Shown here: positions 10,438-20,597 of the stretch, piece after piece | Position numbering within the stretch: the first letter of the stretch is position 1 | Layout: each line of letters opens with the position of its first letter | Assembly: GCF_000006445.2 (NCBI RefSeq) | Contig: NC_006049.2 | Span: forward strand, 930,001-994,000 | DNA: 64,000 bases | Source of the DNA: Debaryomyces hansenii CBS767 | Taxonomy: Eukaryota; Ascomycota; Pichiomycetes; Serinales; Debaryomycetaceae | Reading direction: 5' to 3' | Program-made: the position numbers and the translations under genes | The notes under the pieces: model-generated | Told to the model about the DNA's origin: nothing | Database searches by the model: none | What the model saw: the letters and a program-made list of their open reading frames with translations, nothing else

Positions 10438-13400
10438 CTTCCCCTTAATCCTAATTCTTGTCATTCCAGCAAGACTTCTCAAGTCCTGGAACTTAATCTT
10501 ATTTAATCCTTTTGTAAGCATGTCCGCAATTTGTGTATGGGTGCTAATCGGACAAAGTTTAATTTGTTTCTTTATTATATGCTCTCTTATGAAATGATGG
10601 CGTATGTCAATATGCTTAGTGCGCAGGTGAAATACAGGGTGCTCTGCAAGGAGTATACATGAGTTATTATCTTCGTGGATCGAAATGGGTAATTGTAATG
10701 GCACACGCATTTCGTCAAACAACATTATGATCCATAGCGCTTCTTTGGTAGCCTCACCCAATGCGAGATATTCAGCTTCAGTGGTCGACATTGCCACTGT
10801 AGTCTGTTTCTTACTTTTCCACGAGATAGGAGCTCCTCCATATCTAACAATGTATCCTGTAATTGATTTCCTGTCGCTCTTATCACTAGCCCAGTCACTA
10901 TCACAATATATATCCAATGAGCTGTCTCCAGTATAATGGTGGCCGATATCTTGAGTTCCTTTAAGATATCTGAGGACATGTTTGGCACATTTCATATGCA
11001 TCTCAGAGGGTTTGGCTAGGTGTCTACTAAGTATTCCAACAGCGTACGCAATGTCTGTTCGAACAGTAGTAGATGCAAATAATAGCTTTCCTACTAGAGA
11101 GCGGTACCTGGTGGCATCACATTCTTCTGTGTTGTCCTTGTGTAAGTCCTCTCCGGCCAATGTCGGAGTTGCCACAGTGTTTGCATCACTCATGTCAAAG
11201 TCCTGCAAGACCTTTCCAATGTAGTCATAGAGACATATCTTGATACCATTGGTATCCTGTGCAATATTAATTCCTAGAAACTTCTTTGCAACTCCTAAAT
11301 CCTTCATTTTAAACTTCAGTGCGAGCATTTTCTTTACATCTTCAATTTCCTTCATATCCTTTCCTGATATAAGGATATCATCAACATAGAGGCCAATAAT
11401 TATGTTCCCTCGAACATATATGCCTAACTCAGTGTCAATTCGTTTGAACCTATGTTCAGCGAGAAAATCTGAAATTGTAGTATTCCAGCATATCGGTGCT
11501 TGTTTCAATCCATACAACGATTTGTTCAACTTGCAGACTTTCTCTGGTTCATTCTCATTAATAAAACCAACAGGCTGTTTCATATAGAGTGTTTCCTCAA
11601 CAGTACCGTTCAAAAATGCGGTATCTACATCCATCTGATGGACTACTCTATTATCAACAGCACTGAATGCTAGAAGTAGTTTCACAGATTCATATCTGAT
11701 CACAGGACTGAAGGTATCCAAGTAATCTTCCCCTGGAACCTGACTGAAGCCATGTGCTACTAGTCTAGCTTTGTATCTACCATCATCTTTCTTGGTAAAT
11801 ACCCATCTGTTACCTATTGCCTTTCTATCCTTAGGCAACAGTACTAAATCCCATGTATTATTTGAGTAGTGAGCACTCATCTCACTATCCATGGCGATTT
11901 TCCATGTTTCAGCTTCGTCACTCAGCATTGCCTGTTTGTATGTCACTGGTACACCATCTTTCTTTGTACTAACAACATAGGCATGCGACATAAAATACGC
12001 AGATCCTCTGACAACAAGCGAGGAGTCTGATTCAGTATGCAGTGCTTCATATTTCAGTTTCTTAGAAGGTTCAGTTTCACCTTCCGACGATACTTCTGAT
12101 CTTCTACGCAGTCTCTCAGGCATCGTAATAGCTTTTCTCCTTCTCCTCACAGGTTCATCAACATAATCCACATCATCAGAATTATCAAAGTTATCATGAT
12201 GACGTTCATAGAAAGAAGTAGCGTAGTCTTCCCCTGGAACCGAAGCTTCTGAATCCGAAATATACTCAATACGAGGACGGGAAACCTCTTGCGTTACAAG
12301 AGGGGACAACGGTTCAACCACTCGAGGAGTGGTAGTAATACCAGGAGAGGACGACAGCGAAGCACGAGAAGGTGGGCCCACGATATCAGGCGAAGTTCCA
12401 TCGACAGTAGACGCAAGATCTTGAGGGACCATAGAATCATGGGACGAAAAATCAGATGCAGTGTCATCCATCTCTATATCCAGGAAAACCAGTTCAGGAG
12501 GCGACATAAGAATACCGGGGAGCTCAGCAGTAGCTCGAATCCCAGGAATGGATGAAATAGAAGACAGCGACGACGACAGCGACCCTATAGAGGCAATATC
12601 CCGTGGAATGTTAGTCATAGTTTGGAACGGAAACACAAATTCGTCAAACTTCACATTATTACTAACAGCGATTTTGCCAGAGTCGAGATCAAAGACACGA
12701 TATGCATGTTGGGTTTGGGCATAGCCAACCATAACACCCCGAATAGAACGAGGAGATAACCTCGATGATCTCAATTGTTGTGGAATAAGAGCATACGCCA
12801 TGCATCCAAATGGGCGCAATTGATCCCACTGGGCATGACTCTTATACCACCGTTGATATGGATATTGCTTATCAAGAGCAGTCGACGGCAAGATATTGAG
12901 AAGATAGGTAGCACACGCTACAGCTTCGGCCCAAAAACACAGGGGCGTGGATGCGTGGAACATCATGGCACGACATTTTTCATTGATGGTACGAATGGCT
13001 CGTTCACTGACGCCATTCTGATGACTATTGTACGGAACAGTGGTTTGGTGAGTGATCCCTTGAGCTCTAAGAAATTGCTGCAATTGGGACGACATATACT
13101 CACCACCATTATCGGTGCGAAAAGTAACCGGCTTGTAGCCACCGCGATTATGAAAGAATCGTTCAGACTGAAGAAAATATGAGCGCGCACACTCATATAC
13201 ATCAGATTTTTGTTTAACAGGATACACTGCCATATAGTGAGTGTAATCATCAACAAAGACAACATAATATAAGTCTTGGGTTAAACTCGGCTGGGAAAAC
13301 GGCCCACAGACATCAGAGTGGACAAGCTCCAACGGAGTCTTCACAGTGCGACCGGAAGTGGTCGACGTTTTAGGGAGAGCGTGCGTAGCCTTCGCACGAA

Positions 13401-14061
13401 TACACGACTCACAAAGGGAATCCTTCGATTCCGATTTCACAGCATCAGCATACGAACGACTTAAGGTTCCAATGCGTTGTGCAACTGTACGACTTGGATG
13501 ACCAAGACGAGAGTGAGCATCCATTGTAGCAGCAAACGCAGTGCCAGATGATACACTACGAGCAGGCAAGGATGGTAATGAAAATTGATAAAGACCATCC
13601 TTCGTACGAGCAGCAACCTGAAGGCCTAAGCGAAGGTCAACAATACTATCGCGTAAGACATGGAAGGTTGCACCGTTGATAGCCGCACGGCTAGCCGAGA
13701 TTAAATTACGACCGCAGGAAGGAACATACTGCACATCCTCAACGGGGAGTATGGAACCATCAGGTAACGTAAATTTCAAAGTTCCAGTACCAAGGACGTT
13801 GAACGTAGTAACAGGGCCAAGTCCAGCAATTGTACCGGAGGTATCAGGATGAAAGTCATGGAGTAAGTCCTTCCGATGCGTAATATGAACAGACGCACCA
13901 GAATCATAAAGGAAGACATCACTATGGCTATCAGTAGCAGCTGCACAACCATGAGATACCGAGGCAGAAGACGACTGGTGACCGGTGTCAACATAGGCAG
14001 CAGTGTGCTGACTAGGTTTAGGGACCAAGTAACTAAGCCCACATACAGCATTGGTGGGAGA
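10432..14061 (-). pseudogene. Element A: 5'-truncated Ty1/copia gag-pol
   Basis: On the minus strand the frame is open from the junction at 14061 to the stop inside the LTR, about 1,209 codons. It has the end of Gag after the zinc knuckle, the protease motif DSGASVHITH, integrase (HSRLGHPS...CESC zinc site, then HSDVCGPF, TDNGGEY and SERAIRT for the catalytic D,D,E), reverse transcriptase with YVDD, and RNase H (CDSDWASD, STTEAEYLAL). All motifs are intact, but the 5' LTR, primer site, Gag start and zinc knuckle are missing: the element stops where the LTR of element B begins. There is no ATG at the truncated end, so it is an enzyme-coding remnant that cannot move by itself. Its right two-thirds are almost identical to elements B and C. 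Confidence 0.9.
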
Positions 14062-14479
14062 TGTTGAAATATATCAGTATATTTTATGCGAAGTCAGAAT
14101 TAATTGAGAAAATATATGAGAAAAGCTGCAAATAAATATTATTGGATGTATTCCATACTTCCGATATGGAATACAGTTCTATTGTGGCCTCATCGTTACC
14201 ATTGGATGGTTTGAATCTCGGAGGACAGCCTATTGTGAAAGCTTTGCCGTTTAGTGAATCTGACTCCTCATTGGATGTTAACTTGGAAACATCGGAGAAG
14301 TAATCCTATTCTTGTGAGAATCTTGGAATATATAAAGAGGTCTTGGACCTCCTGAAATACAGAATTTATATAGAGATTAAGTAAATTATATATTATAATT
14401 GAGATACTTAAAACTAAACAAAGTGAAAGACTTATCAAATGAACGCATTAAACATGGACTTGGACAATTTACTTCAACA
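14062..14479 (+). repeat. 5' LTR of element B (U3 type a, U5 type 1)
   Basis: It begins TGTTGAAATATATCAG and ends TTTACTTCAACA, giving inverted ends TGTTGAA/TTCAACA. A TATA box and a GAGGTC/GACCTC stem-loop (14337-14351) lie in the second half. The first Gag codons (from the ATG at 14439) are inside the LTR. Confidence 0.92.
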
Positions 14480-17400
14480 GGTTATGAGCCGATTTATTAA
14501 CTTTAATGTTCCTGAACTGAGTAAGCTTAAAGGAGCTGCTAATTACAAGAAATGGAATAATCTTGTAATGAATAAGGTGAAGAATATGCACTGTTACTTG
14601 GAATTCTATCTCAATAATAATTTCGAGTCCATTCCTAGTGTTTCTACTTTCGACGAAGTTTCTAAAAGCATTTTCAGATCTAGATATGATGATCTTGTTG
14701 ATATGCTTTTGGAGAAATATCTTCCAGCTGAGATGCTTGAAACTTATGTTGGAGAGCAATGCCTACTGGGACTTCCCTTGTGGCATGAGCTTTTGAAGGA
14801 CTTTGGTCTGATTTCGTTCAAGCAGACATTGGAAATGCAGCTTCTGTTTTTCCGTAAACTCAAGGATCCTTCTGTCACCCTCTCGGAGAAGCTCCATCTC
14901 CTTGAACATGCTGATCAGGATATTCTTCCAATCCCAATTCCCTATCGGATCGGGTTACTTTACTCCTTTACAGAGAACAGTACGGTAAAAGCAACGTTAC
15001 TTCACATGCACGACCGTATTGAGACTATGGAAGGCGGTTCACTTACTTGGGCATCCTTGAAGGACGGGATTTCTGAGATCCTCAATGATACCAGGTCTCC
15101 TACGTCCGATCTCTCTAATGTGGCTCTCACGGTCCAGAGACAGATTCCTAGGCCAATTTCCATTAAATCTAGTGTTACGTGCTTCAAGTGTGGTGGTATT
15201 GGACATAAACTGAATGTCTGTCCTTCTAAAGATGAAAACGATGATGGTAAAAATAAAAGCTCGTCTGTTAAACCTCCTGCTAAACCTGCCTATGCTGTTA
15301 CTGCTGACACGAAGGCCGAAAACAACCTGTCTTCCAGCCCGACCTTTGGGATGGGCTACAAAGATTCATCTAAAAATAAGGCTTTTTCTGTCTCTCGGTT
15401 TGCGTCTTCCGCTCTCGTGGCGTCTGATGCTAGCCATAGAAATACTTTCTTTTTTGATTCTGGTGCGTCTGTTCATCTCACTCACCAGAAAGAGTTACTC
15501 CATGATTTTATCCCTGGCCAGTTTGGCTCTATTGCGGGTCTTGATCCTGCTACTCCGTTCCAAGTCTGTGGTACTGGAACGTTAAACTTTATGTTACCAG
15601 ATGGTTCCTTGCTCCCTGTTCATGATGTGCAGTATGTCCCTTCATGTGGTCGCAACTTAATTTCTATGTGTCGTGCGATTTTTGCTGGAGCAGATATAAG
15701 AGCCGTAGGCGATACTATGTTTGACTATCACCTCGGTTTTCAGATTGCCACTCGTACGAGCCCCGATAAGTATGCCCTCTATAAGTTTACTTTACCATGT
15801 ATCCCTGCTCATGGTGGAACTAGTGGTAGTGCTTTGGCTGCTATTCCCAATGCTCATTCTCGTCTTGGTCACCCAAGTCATCCTGTGGCACATCAAGTTG
15901 GAACTCTGTTTCCTTCGTATGCAGATGCTGTTAAATCTGAATCGAAGAACCCTATTTGTGAGGCGTGTGTCCGTGGTAAGGCCACTCGTTCTCTTCCGAA
16001 ATTTTCAACTACTTCTGGTAGTATTGTAAAGGCTCCGTTGGAGCTCGTCCACTCTGATGTATGTGGACCCTTTTCTCAAGCGAGCTTGACCGATGATCGG
16101 TATTATGCGGTTTTCGTTGATGATTACACTCACTTTATGGCAGTGTATCCTATACAACGAAAGTCCGATGTATATGAGTGTGCGCGCTCATATTTTCTTC
16201 AATCTGAACGATTCTTTTATAATCGTGGTGGCTACAAGCCTATTACTTTTCGCACTGATAATGGCGGTGAATATATGTCGTCTCAGTTGCAAAAATTTCT
16301 TACAACCCAAGGAATTACTCACCAGACTACTGTCCCATACAATAGTCATCAAAATGGAGTCAGTGAACGAGCCATTCGTACCATCACTGAAAAGGCTCGA
16401 GTCATGATGTTCGATGCCTCTACACCTCTCAATTTCTGGGCTGAAGCTGTTCTGTGTGCTAATTACCTTCTTAATCGTTTACCATCGAGTGCTATCAACA
16501 AGAACTATCCATATCAACGGTGGTATCAAACCATGCCTGACTTGGATCATTTACGGCCCTTTGGATGTTCGGCATATGCGCTTATTCCTCAGGAGGTAAG
16601 ATCTTCCAAGTTGTCTCCTCGTTCTATTCGAGGTATTATGGTTGGTTACGCCCAAACCCAACATGCATATCGTATCTTCGATCTTGATTCTGGCAAAATT
16701 GCTGTTAGTAATAATGTTAAGTTTGACGAATTTGTGTTTCCTTTCCAAACTATAACCAACATTCCGCGTGATATCGCTTCTAAAGGTTCGCTGTCGTCGT
16801 CGCTGTCTTCGTCGCTGTCTTCGTTTTCATCCATTTCTGGGATTCGAGCTACTGCTGAGCTCCCCGGTACTCTTATGTCGCCTCCTGAACTGGCTGTCCT
16901 GGATATAGAGATGGATGATGCTGAATCTGATTTTTCGGCCCATGATTTTAAGGTCCCTCAAGATCTTGCGTCTACTGTCGATGGGACTTCGCCTGATATT
17001 ACTACCACTCCTCGAGTGGTTGAACCGTTGTCCCCTCTTGTAACGCAAGAGGTTTCCCGTCCTCGTATTGAGTATATTTCGGATTCAGAAGCTTCGGTTC
17101 CAGGGGAAGACTACGCTACTTCTTTCTATGAACGTCATCATGATAACTTTGATAATTCTGATGATGAGGATTATGTTGATGAACCTGTGAGGAGAAGGAG
17201 AAAAGCTATTACGATGCCTGAGAGACTGCGTAGAAGATCAGAAGTATCGTCGGAAGGTGAAACTGAACCTTCTAAGAAACTGAAATATGAAGCACTGCAT
17301 ACTGAATCAGACTCCTCGCTTGTTGTCAGAGGATCTGCGTATTTTATGTCGCATGCCTATGTTGTTAGTACCAAGAAAGATGGTGTACCAGTGACATACA

Positions 17401-18905
17401 AACAGGCAATGGTGAGTGACGAAGCTGAAAAATGGAAATTCGCCATGGATAGTGAGATGAGTGCTCACTACTCAAATAATACATGGGATCTAGTACTGTT
17501 GCCTAAGGATAGAAAGGCAATAGGTAACAGATGGGTATTTACCAAGAAAGATGACGGTAGATACAAAGCTAGACTAGTAGCACAGGGCTTCAGTCAGGTT
17601 CCAGGGGAAGATTACTTGGATACCTTCAGTCCTGTAATCAGATATGAATCTGTGAAGCTACTTCTAGCATTCAGTGCTGTCGATAATAGAGTAGTCCATC
17701 AGATGGATGTAGATACCGCATTTTTGAACGGTACTGTTGAGGAAACACTCTATATGAAACAGCCTGTTGATTTTATTAATGAGAATGAACCAGAGAAAGT
17801 CTGTAAGTTGAACAAATCGTTGTATGGATTGAAACAAGCACCGATATGTTGGAATACTACAATTTCAGATTTTCTTGCTGAACATAGGTTCAACCGAATT
17901 GACACTGAGTTAGGCATATATGTTCGAGGGAACATAATTATTGGCCTCTATGTTGATGATATCCTTATATCAGGAAAGGATATAAAGGAAATTGAAGATG
18001 TAAAGAAAATGCTCGCACTGAAGTTTAAAATGAAGGATTTAGGAGTTGCGAAGAAGTTTCTAGGAATTAATATTGCACAGGATACCAATGGTATCAAGAT
18101 ATGTCTCTATGACTACATTGGAAAGGTCTTGCAGGACTTTGACATGAGTGATGCAAACACTGTGGCAACTCCGACATTGGCCGGAGAGGACTTACACAAA
18201 GATGACACAGAAGACTGTGATGCCACCAGGTACCGCTCTCTAGTAGGAAAGCTATTATTTGCATCTACTACTGTTCGAACAGACATTGCGTACGCTGTTG
18301 GAATACTTAGTAGACACTTAGCCAAACCCTCTGAGATGCATATGAAATGTGCCAAACATGTCCTCAGATATCTTAAAGGAACCCAAGATATCGGTCACCA
18401 CTATACTGGAGACAGCTCATTGGATATATACTGTGACAGTGATTGGGCTAGTGACAAGAGCGACAGGAAATCAATTACAGGATACATTGTTAGATATGGA
18501 GGAGCTCCTATCTCGTGGAAAAGTAAGAAACAGACTACAGTGGCAATGTCGACCACTGAAGCTGAATATCTCGCATTGGGTGAGGCTACCAAAGAAGCGC
18601 TATGGATCATAATGTTGTTTGACGAGATGCGTGTGCCATTACAATTACCCATTTCGATCCACGAAGATAATAACTCATGTATACTCCTTGCAGAGCACCC
18701 TGTATTTCACCTGCGCACTAAGCATATTGACATACGCCATCACTTTATAAGAGAGCATATAATAAAGAAACAAATTAAACTTTGTCCGATTAGCACCCAT
18801 ACACAAATTGCGGACATGCTTACAAAAGGATTAAATAAGATTAAATTCCAGGACTTGAGAAGCCTTGCTGGAATGACAAGAATTAGGATTAAGGGGAAGT
18901 GTTGA
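14439..18905 (+). CDS. Gag-Pol polyprotein of element B
   Basis: A single 1,488-codon frame encodes Gag and Pol with no frameshift or stop between them, as in copia. Order: Gag (1-300) with zinc knuckle CFKCGGIGHKLNVC (about 248-261, CX2CX4HX4C); aspartic protease DSGASVHLTH (about 339); integrase with its HHCC zinc domain (about 465-515) and catalytic D,D,E (about 536, 606, 640); a Ser/acidic linker; reverse transcriptase with YVDDILISG (about 1170); RNase H (CDSDWASD, TEAEYLAL about 1373). The ATG is in the LTR and the TGA stop overlaps the 3' LTR start. Gag and the first half of Pol differ clearly from element C, while the last 600 residues are almost identical to elements A and C, which points to recombination. 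Confidence 0.93.
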   Translation: MNALNMDLDNLLQQVMSRFINFNVPELSKLKGAANYKKWNNLVMNKVKNMHCYLEFYLNNNFESIPSVSTFDEVSKSIFRSRYDDLVDMLLEKYLPAEMLETYVGEQCLLGLPLWHELLKDFGLISFKQTLEMQLLFFRKLKDPSVTLSEKLHLLEHADQDILPIPIPYRIGLLYSFTENSTVKATLLHMHDRIETMEGGSLTWASLKDGISEILNDTRSPTSDLSNVALTVQRQIPRPISIKSSVTCFKCGGIGHKLNVCPSKDENDDGKNKSSSVKPPAKPAYAVTADTKAENNLSSSPTFGMGYKDSSKNKAFSVSRFASSALVASDASHRNTFFFDSGASVHLTHQKELLHDFIPGQFGSIAGLDPATPFQVCGTGTLNFMLPDGSLLPVHDVQYVPSCGRNLISMCRAIFAGADIRAVGDTMFDYHLGFQIATRTSPDKYALYKFTLPCIPAHGGTSGSALAAIPNAHSRLGHPSHPVAHQVGTLFPSYADAVKSESKNPICEACVRGKATRSLPKFSTTSGSIVKAPLELVHSDVCGPFSQASLTDDRYYAVFVDDYTHFMAVYPIQRKSDVYECARSYFLQSERFFYNRGGYKPITFRTDNGGEYMSSQLQKFLTTQGITHQTTVPYNSHQNGVSERAIRTITEKARVMMFDASTPLNFWAEAVLCANYLLNRLPSSAINKNYPYQRWYQTMPDLDHLRPFGCSAYALIPQEVRSSKLSPRSIRGIMVGYAQTQHAYRIFDLDSGKIAVSNNVKFDEFVFPFQTITNIPRDIASKGSLSSSLSSSLSSFSSISGIRATAELPGTLMSPPELAVLDIEMDDAESDFSAHDFKVPQDLASTVDGTSPDITTTPRVVEPLSPLVTQEVSRPRIEYISDSEASVPGEDYATSFYERHHDNFDNSDDEDYVDEPVRRRRKAITMPERLRRRSEVSSEGETEPSKKLKYEALHTESDSSLVVRGSAYFMSHAYVVSTKKDGVPVTYKQAMVSDEAEKWKFAMDSEMSAHYSNNTWDLVLLPKDRKAIGNRWVFTKKDDGRYKARLVAQGFSQVPGEDYLDTFSPVIRYESVKLLLAFSAVDNRVVHQMDVDTAFLNGTVEETLYMKQPVDFINENEPEKVCKLNKSLYGLKQAPICWNTTISDFLAEHRFNRIDTELGIYVRGNIIIGLYVDDILISGKDIKEIEDVKKMLALKFKMKDLGVAKKFLGINIAQDTNGIKICLYDYIGKVLQDFDMSDANTVATPTLAGEDLHKDDTEDCDATRYRSLVGKLLFASTTVRTDIAYAVGILSRHLAKPSEMHMKCAKHVLRYLKGTQDIGHHYTGDSSLDIYCDSDWASDKSDRKSITGYIVRYGGAPISWKSKKQTTVAMSTTEAEYLALGEATKEALWIIMLFDEMRVPLQLPISIHEDNNSCILLAEHPVFHLRTKHIDIRHHFIREHIIKKQIKLCPISTHTQIADMLTKGLNKIKFQDLRSLAGMTRIRIKGKC
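14480..14490 (+). other. Primer binding site, half-tRNA-iMet type
   Basis: GGTTATGAGCC directly follows the LTR. It is the complement of the anticodon arm of initiator tRNA-Met (GGCUCAUAACC), not of a tRNA 3' end. Copia and Ty5 use the same internal half-tRNA primer. The site is inside the gag coding sequence. Confidence 0.85.
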
Positions 18906-19356
18906 AATATATTAGTATATTTTATGCGAAGTCAGAATAAATTGAGAAATCATGTAAAGCGGCTGCAAATTCTTTTATATCTCAATAGAACCAGAATGCC
19001 GTTTGGCTTTCTATTGTTATACCATAAAGATTACGCCCGCCTTATGATTGTTGAAGCTATCATTGGATAGCAGTTTTTCTTGGAAGAAAGGCACTGATAA
19101 AATGCCTTTCGGTTTCCATATATCTGCCTTCCCATTCGCTGTTTACCTGGAAACAACGGGAAGCGTACTCCTATTCTTGTGCAAATATTGGACTATATAA
19201 AGAGGTCTTTGGACCTCCTTGAATACAGAATTTATATAGAGATTAAGTAAATTATATATTATAATTGACACTGACTAACTGATTAACTGACTGACTGATT
19301 ACCTAACCTGATACTGACCTGATAATGTATGCTACTTTCGAGAATTTACTTCAACA
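18900..19356 (+). repeat. 3' LTR of element B (U3 type b, U5 type 2)
   Basis: It runs from TGTTGAAATATATTAG after the polypurine tract to TTTACTTCAACA. Its first 368 bp look identical to the LTR at 19716, after which the two switch to different U5 sequences following ATTATAATTGA. Its Gag-start segment is the MYATFE version, unlike the MNALNM version of element B itself. Confidence 0.9.
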
Positions 19357-19715
19357 CTCTCTTGTGGTTAGAGGGTCTGGTTATTTCATGTCACATGCCT
19401 ATGTTGTCAGCACCAAGAAAGATGGTGTACCAGTGACATACAAACAGGCATGCTGAGTGACGAAGCTGAAAAATGGAAAATCGCCATGGATAGTGAGATG
19501 AGTGCTCACTACTCAAACAATACATGGGATTTAGTACTGTTGCCTAAGGATAGAAAGGCAATAGGCAACAGATGGGTATTTACCAAGAAAGATGATGGTA
19601 GATACAAAGCTAGACTAGTAGCACAGGGCTTCAGTCAGGTTCCAGGGGAAGATTACTTGGATACGTTTAGTCCTGTCATCAGATACGAATCTGTGAAGCT
19701 ACTCCTCGCATTTAG
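19357..19715 (+). pseudogene. Pol fragment between two LTRs
   Basis: This 359-bp piece of Pol ([17 protein letters not shown] through VKLLLAFS) begins directly at an LTR end without primer site or Gag, and stops directly at the next LTR. A one-base deletion near 19450 breaks the frame. It looks like an element reduced to a short internal segment by recombination. Confidence 0.85.
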
Positions 19716-20161
19716 TGTTGAAATATATTAGTATATTTTATGCGAAGTCAGAATAAATTGAGAAATCATGTAAAGCGGCTGCAAATTCTTTTATATCTCA
19801 ATAGAACCAGAATGCCGTTTGGCTTTCTATTGTTATACCATAAAGATTACGCCCGCCTTATGATTGTTGAAGCTATCATTGGATAGCAGTTTTTCTTGGA
19901 AGAAAGGCACTGATAAAATGCCTTTCGGTTTCCATATATCTGCCTTCCCATTCGCTGTTTACCTGGAAACAACGGGAAGCGTACTCCTATTCTTGTGCAA
20001 ATATTGGACTATATAAAGAGGTCTTTGGACCTCCTTGAATACAGAATTTATATAGAGATTAAGTAAATTATATATTATAATTGAGATACTTAAAACTAAA
20101 CAAAGTGAAAGACTTATCAAATGAACGCATTAAACATGGACTTGGACAATTTACTTCAACA
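19716..20161 (+). repeat. 5' LTR of element D (U3 type b, U5 type 1)
   Basis: A 446-bp LTR, TGTTGAAATATATTAG to TTTACTTCAACA, followed by the primer site GGTTATGAGCC (20162-20172). The U5 and Gag start are those of the element B 5' LTR; the U3 is that of the element B 3' LTR. Confidence 0.9.
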
Positions 20162-20497
20162 GGTTATGAGCCGATTTATTAACTTTAATGTTCCTGAACT
20201 GAGTAAGCTTAAAGGAGCTGCTAATTACAAGAAATGGAATAATCTTGTAATGAATAAGGTGAAGAATATGCACTGTTACTTGGAATTCTATCTCAATAAT
20301 AATTTCGAGTCCATTCCTAGTGTTTCTACTTTCGACGAAGTTTCTAAAAGCATTTTCAGATCTAGATATGATGATCTTGTTGATATGCTTTTGGAGAAAT
20401 ATCTTCCAGCTGAGATGCTTGAAACTTATGTTGGAGAGCAATGCCTACTGGGACTTCCCTTGTGGCATGAGCTTTTGAAGGACTTTGGTCTGATTCT
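20121..20497 (+). pseudogene. Element D: gag start running into assembly gap
   Basis: The first 125 codons of a Gag (MNALNMDLDNLLQQ onward) match the start of element B at 14439-14815 without a visible difference. The sequence then enters the N block. What follows the gap is a second-family pol, so the true 3' part of this element is unknown. Confidence 0.85.
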
Positions 20498-20597
20498 NNN
20501 NNNNNNNNNNNNNNNNNNNNNNNNNNNNNNNNNNNNNNNNNNNNNNNNNNNNNNNNNNNNNNNNNNNNNNNNNNNNNNNNNNNNNNNNNNNNNNNNN
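20498..20597. other. Assembly gap of exactly 100 N
   Basis: A run of exactly 100 N is the usual placeholder for a gap of unknown length. It lies between a family-1 gag and a family-2 pol, as expected where near-identical elements could not be assembled. Confidence 0.95.

Larger units (their letters stand above)
14062..19356 (+). mobile_element. Element B: Ty1/copia (Ty5-like) retrotransposon with mismatched LTRs
   Basis: Full-length layout: 5' LTR 14062-14479, primer site 14480-14490, a single gag-pol ORF, polypurine tract AAGGGGAAG (18891-18899), 3' LTR 18900-19356. The two LTRs differ in both U3 (type a versus b) and U5 (type 1 versus 2), and the 5-bp flanks GGAGA and CTCTC are not a direct target duplication. 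So it did not arrive here as a simple insertion; its ends were probably exchanged with other elements. The ORF itself is intact. Confidence 0.9.
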
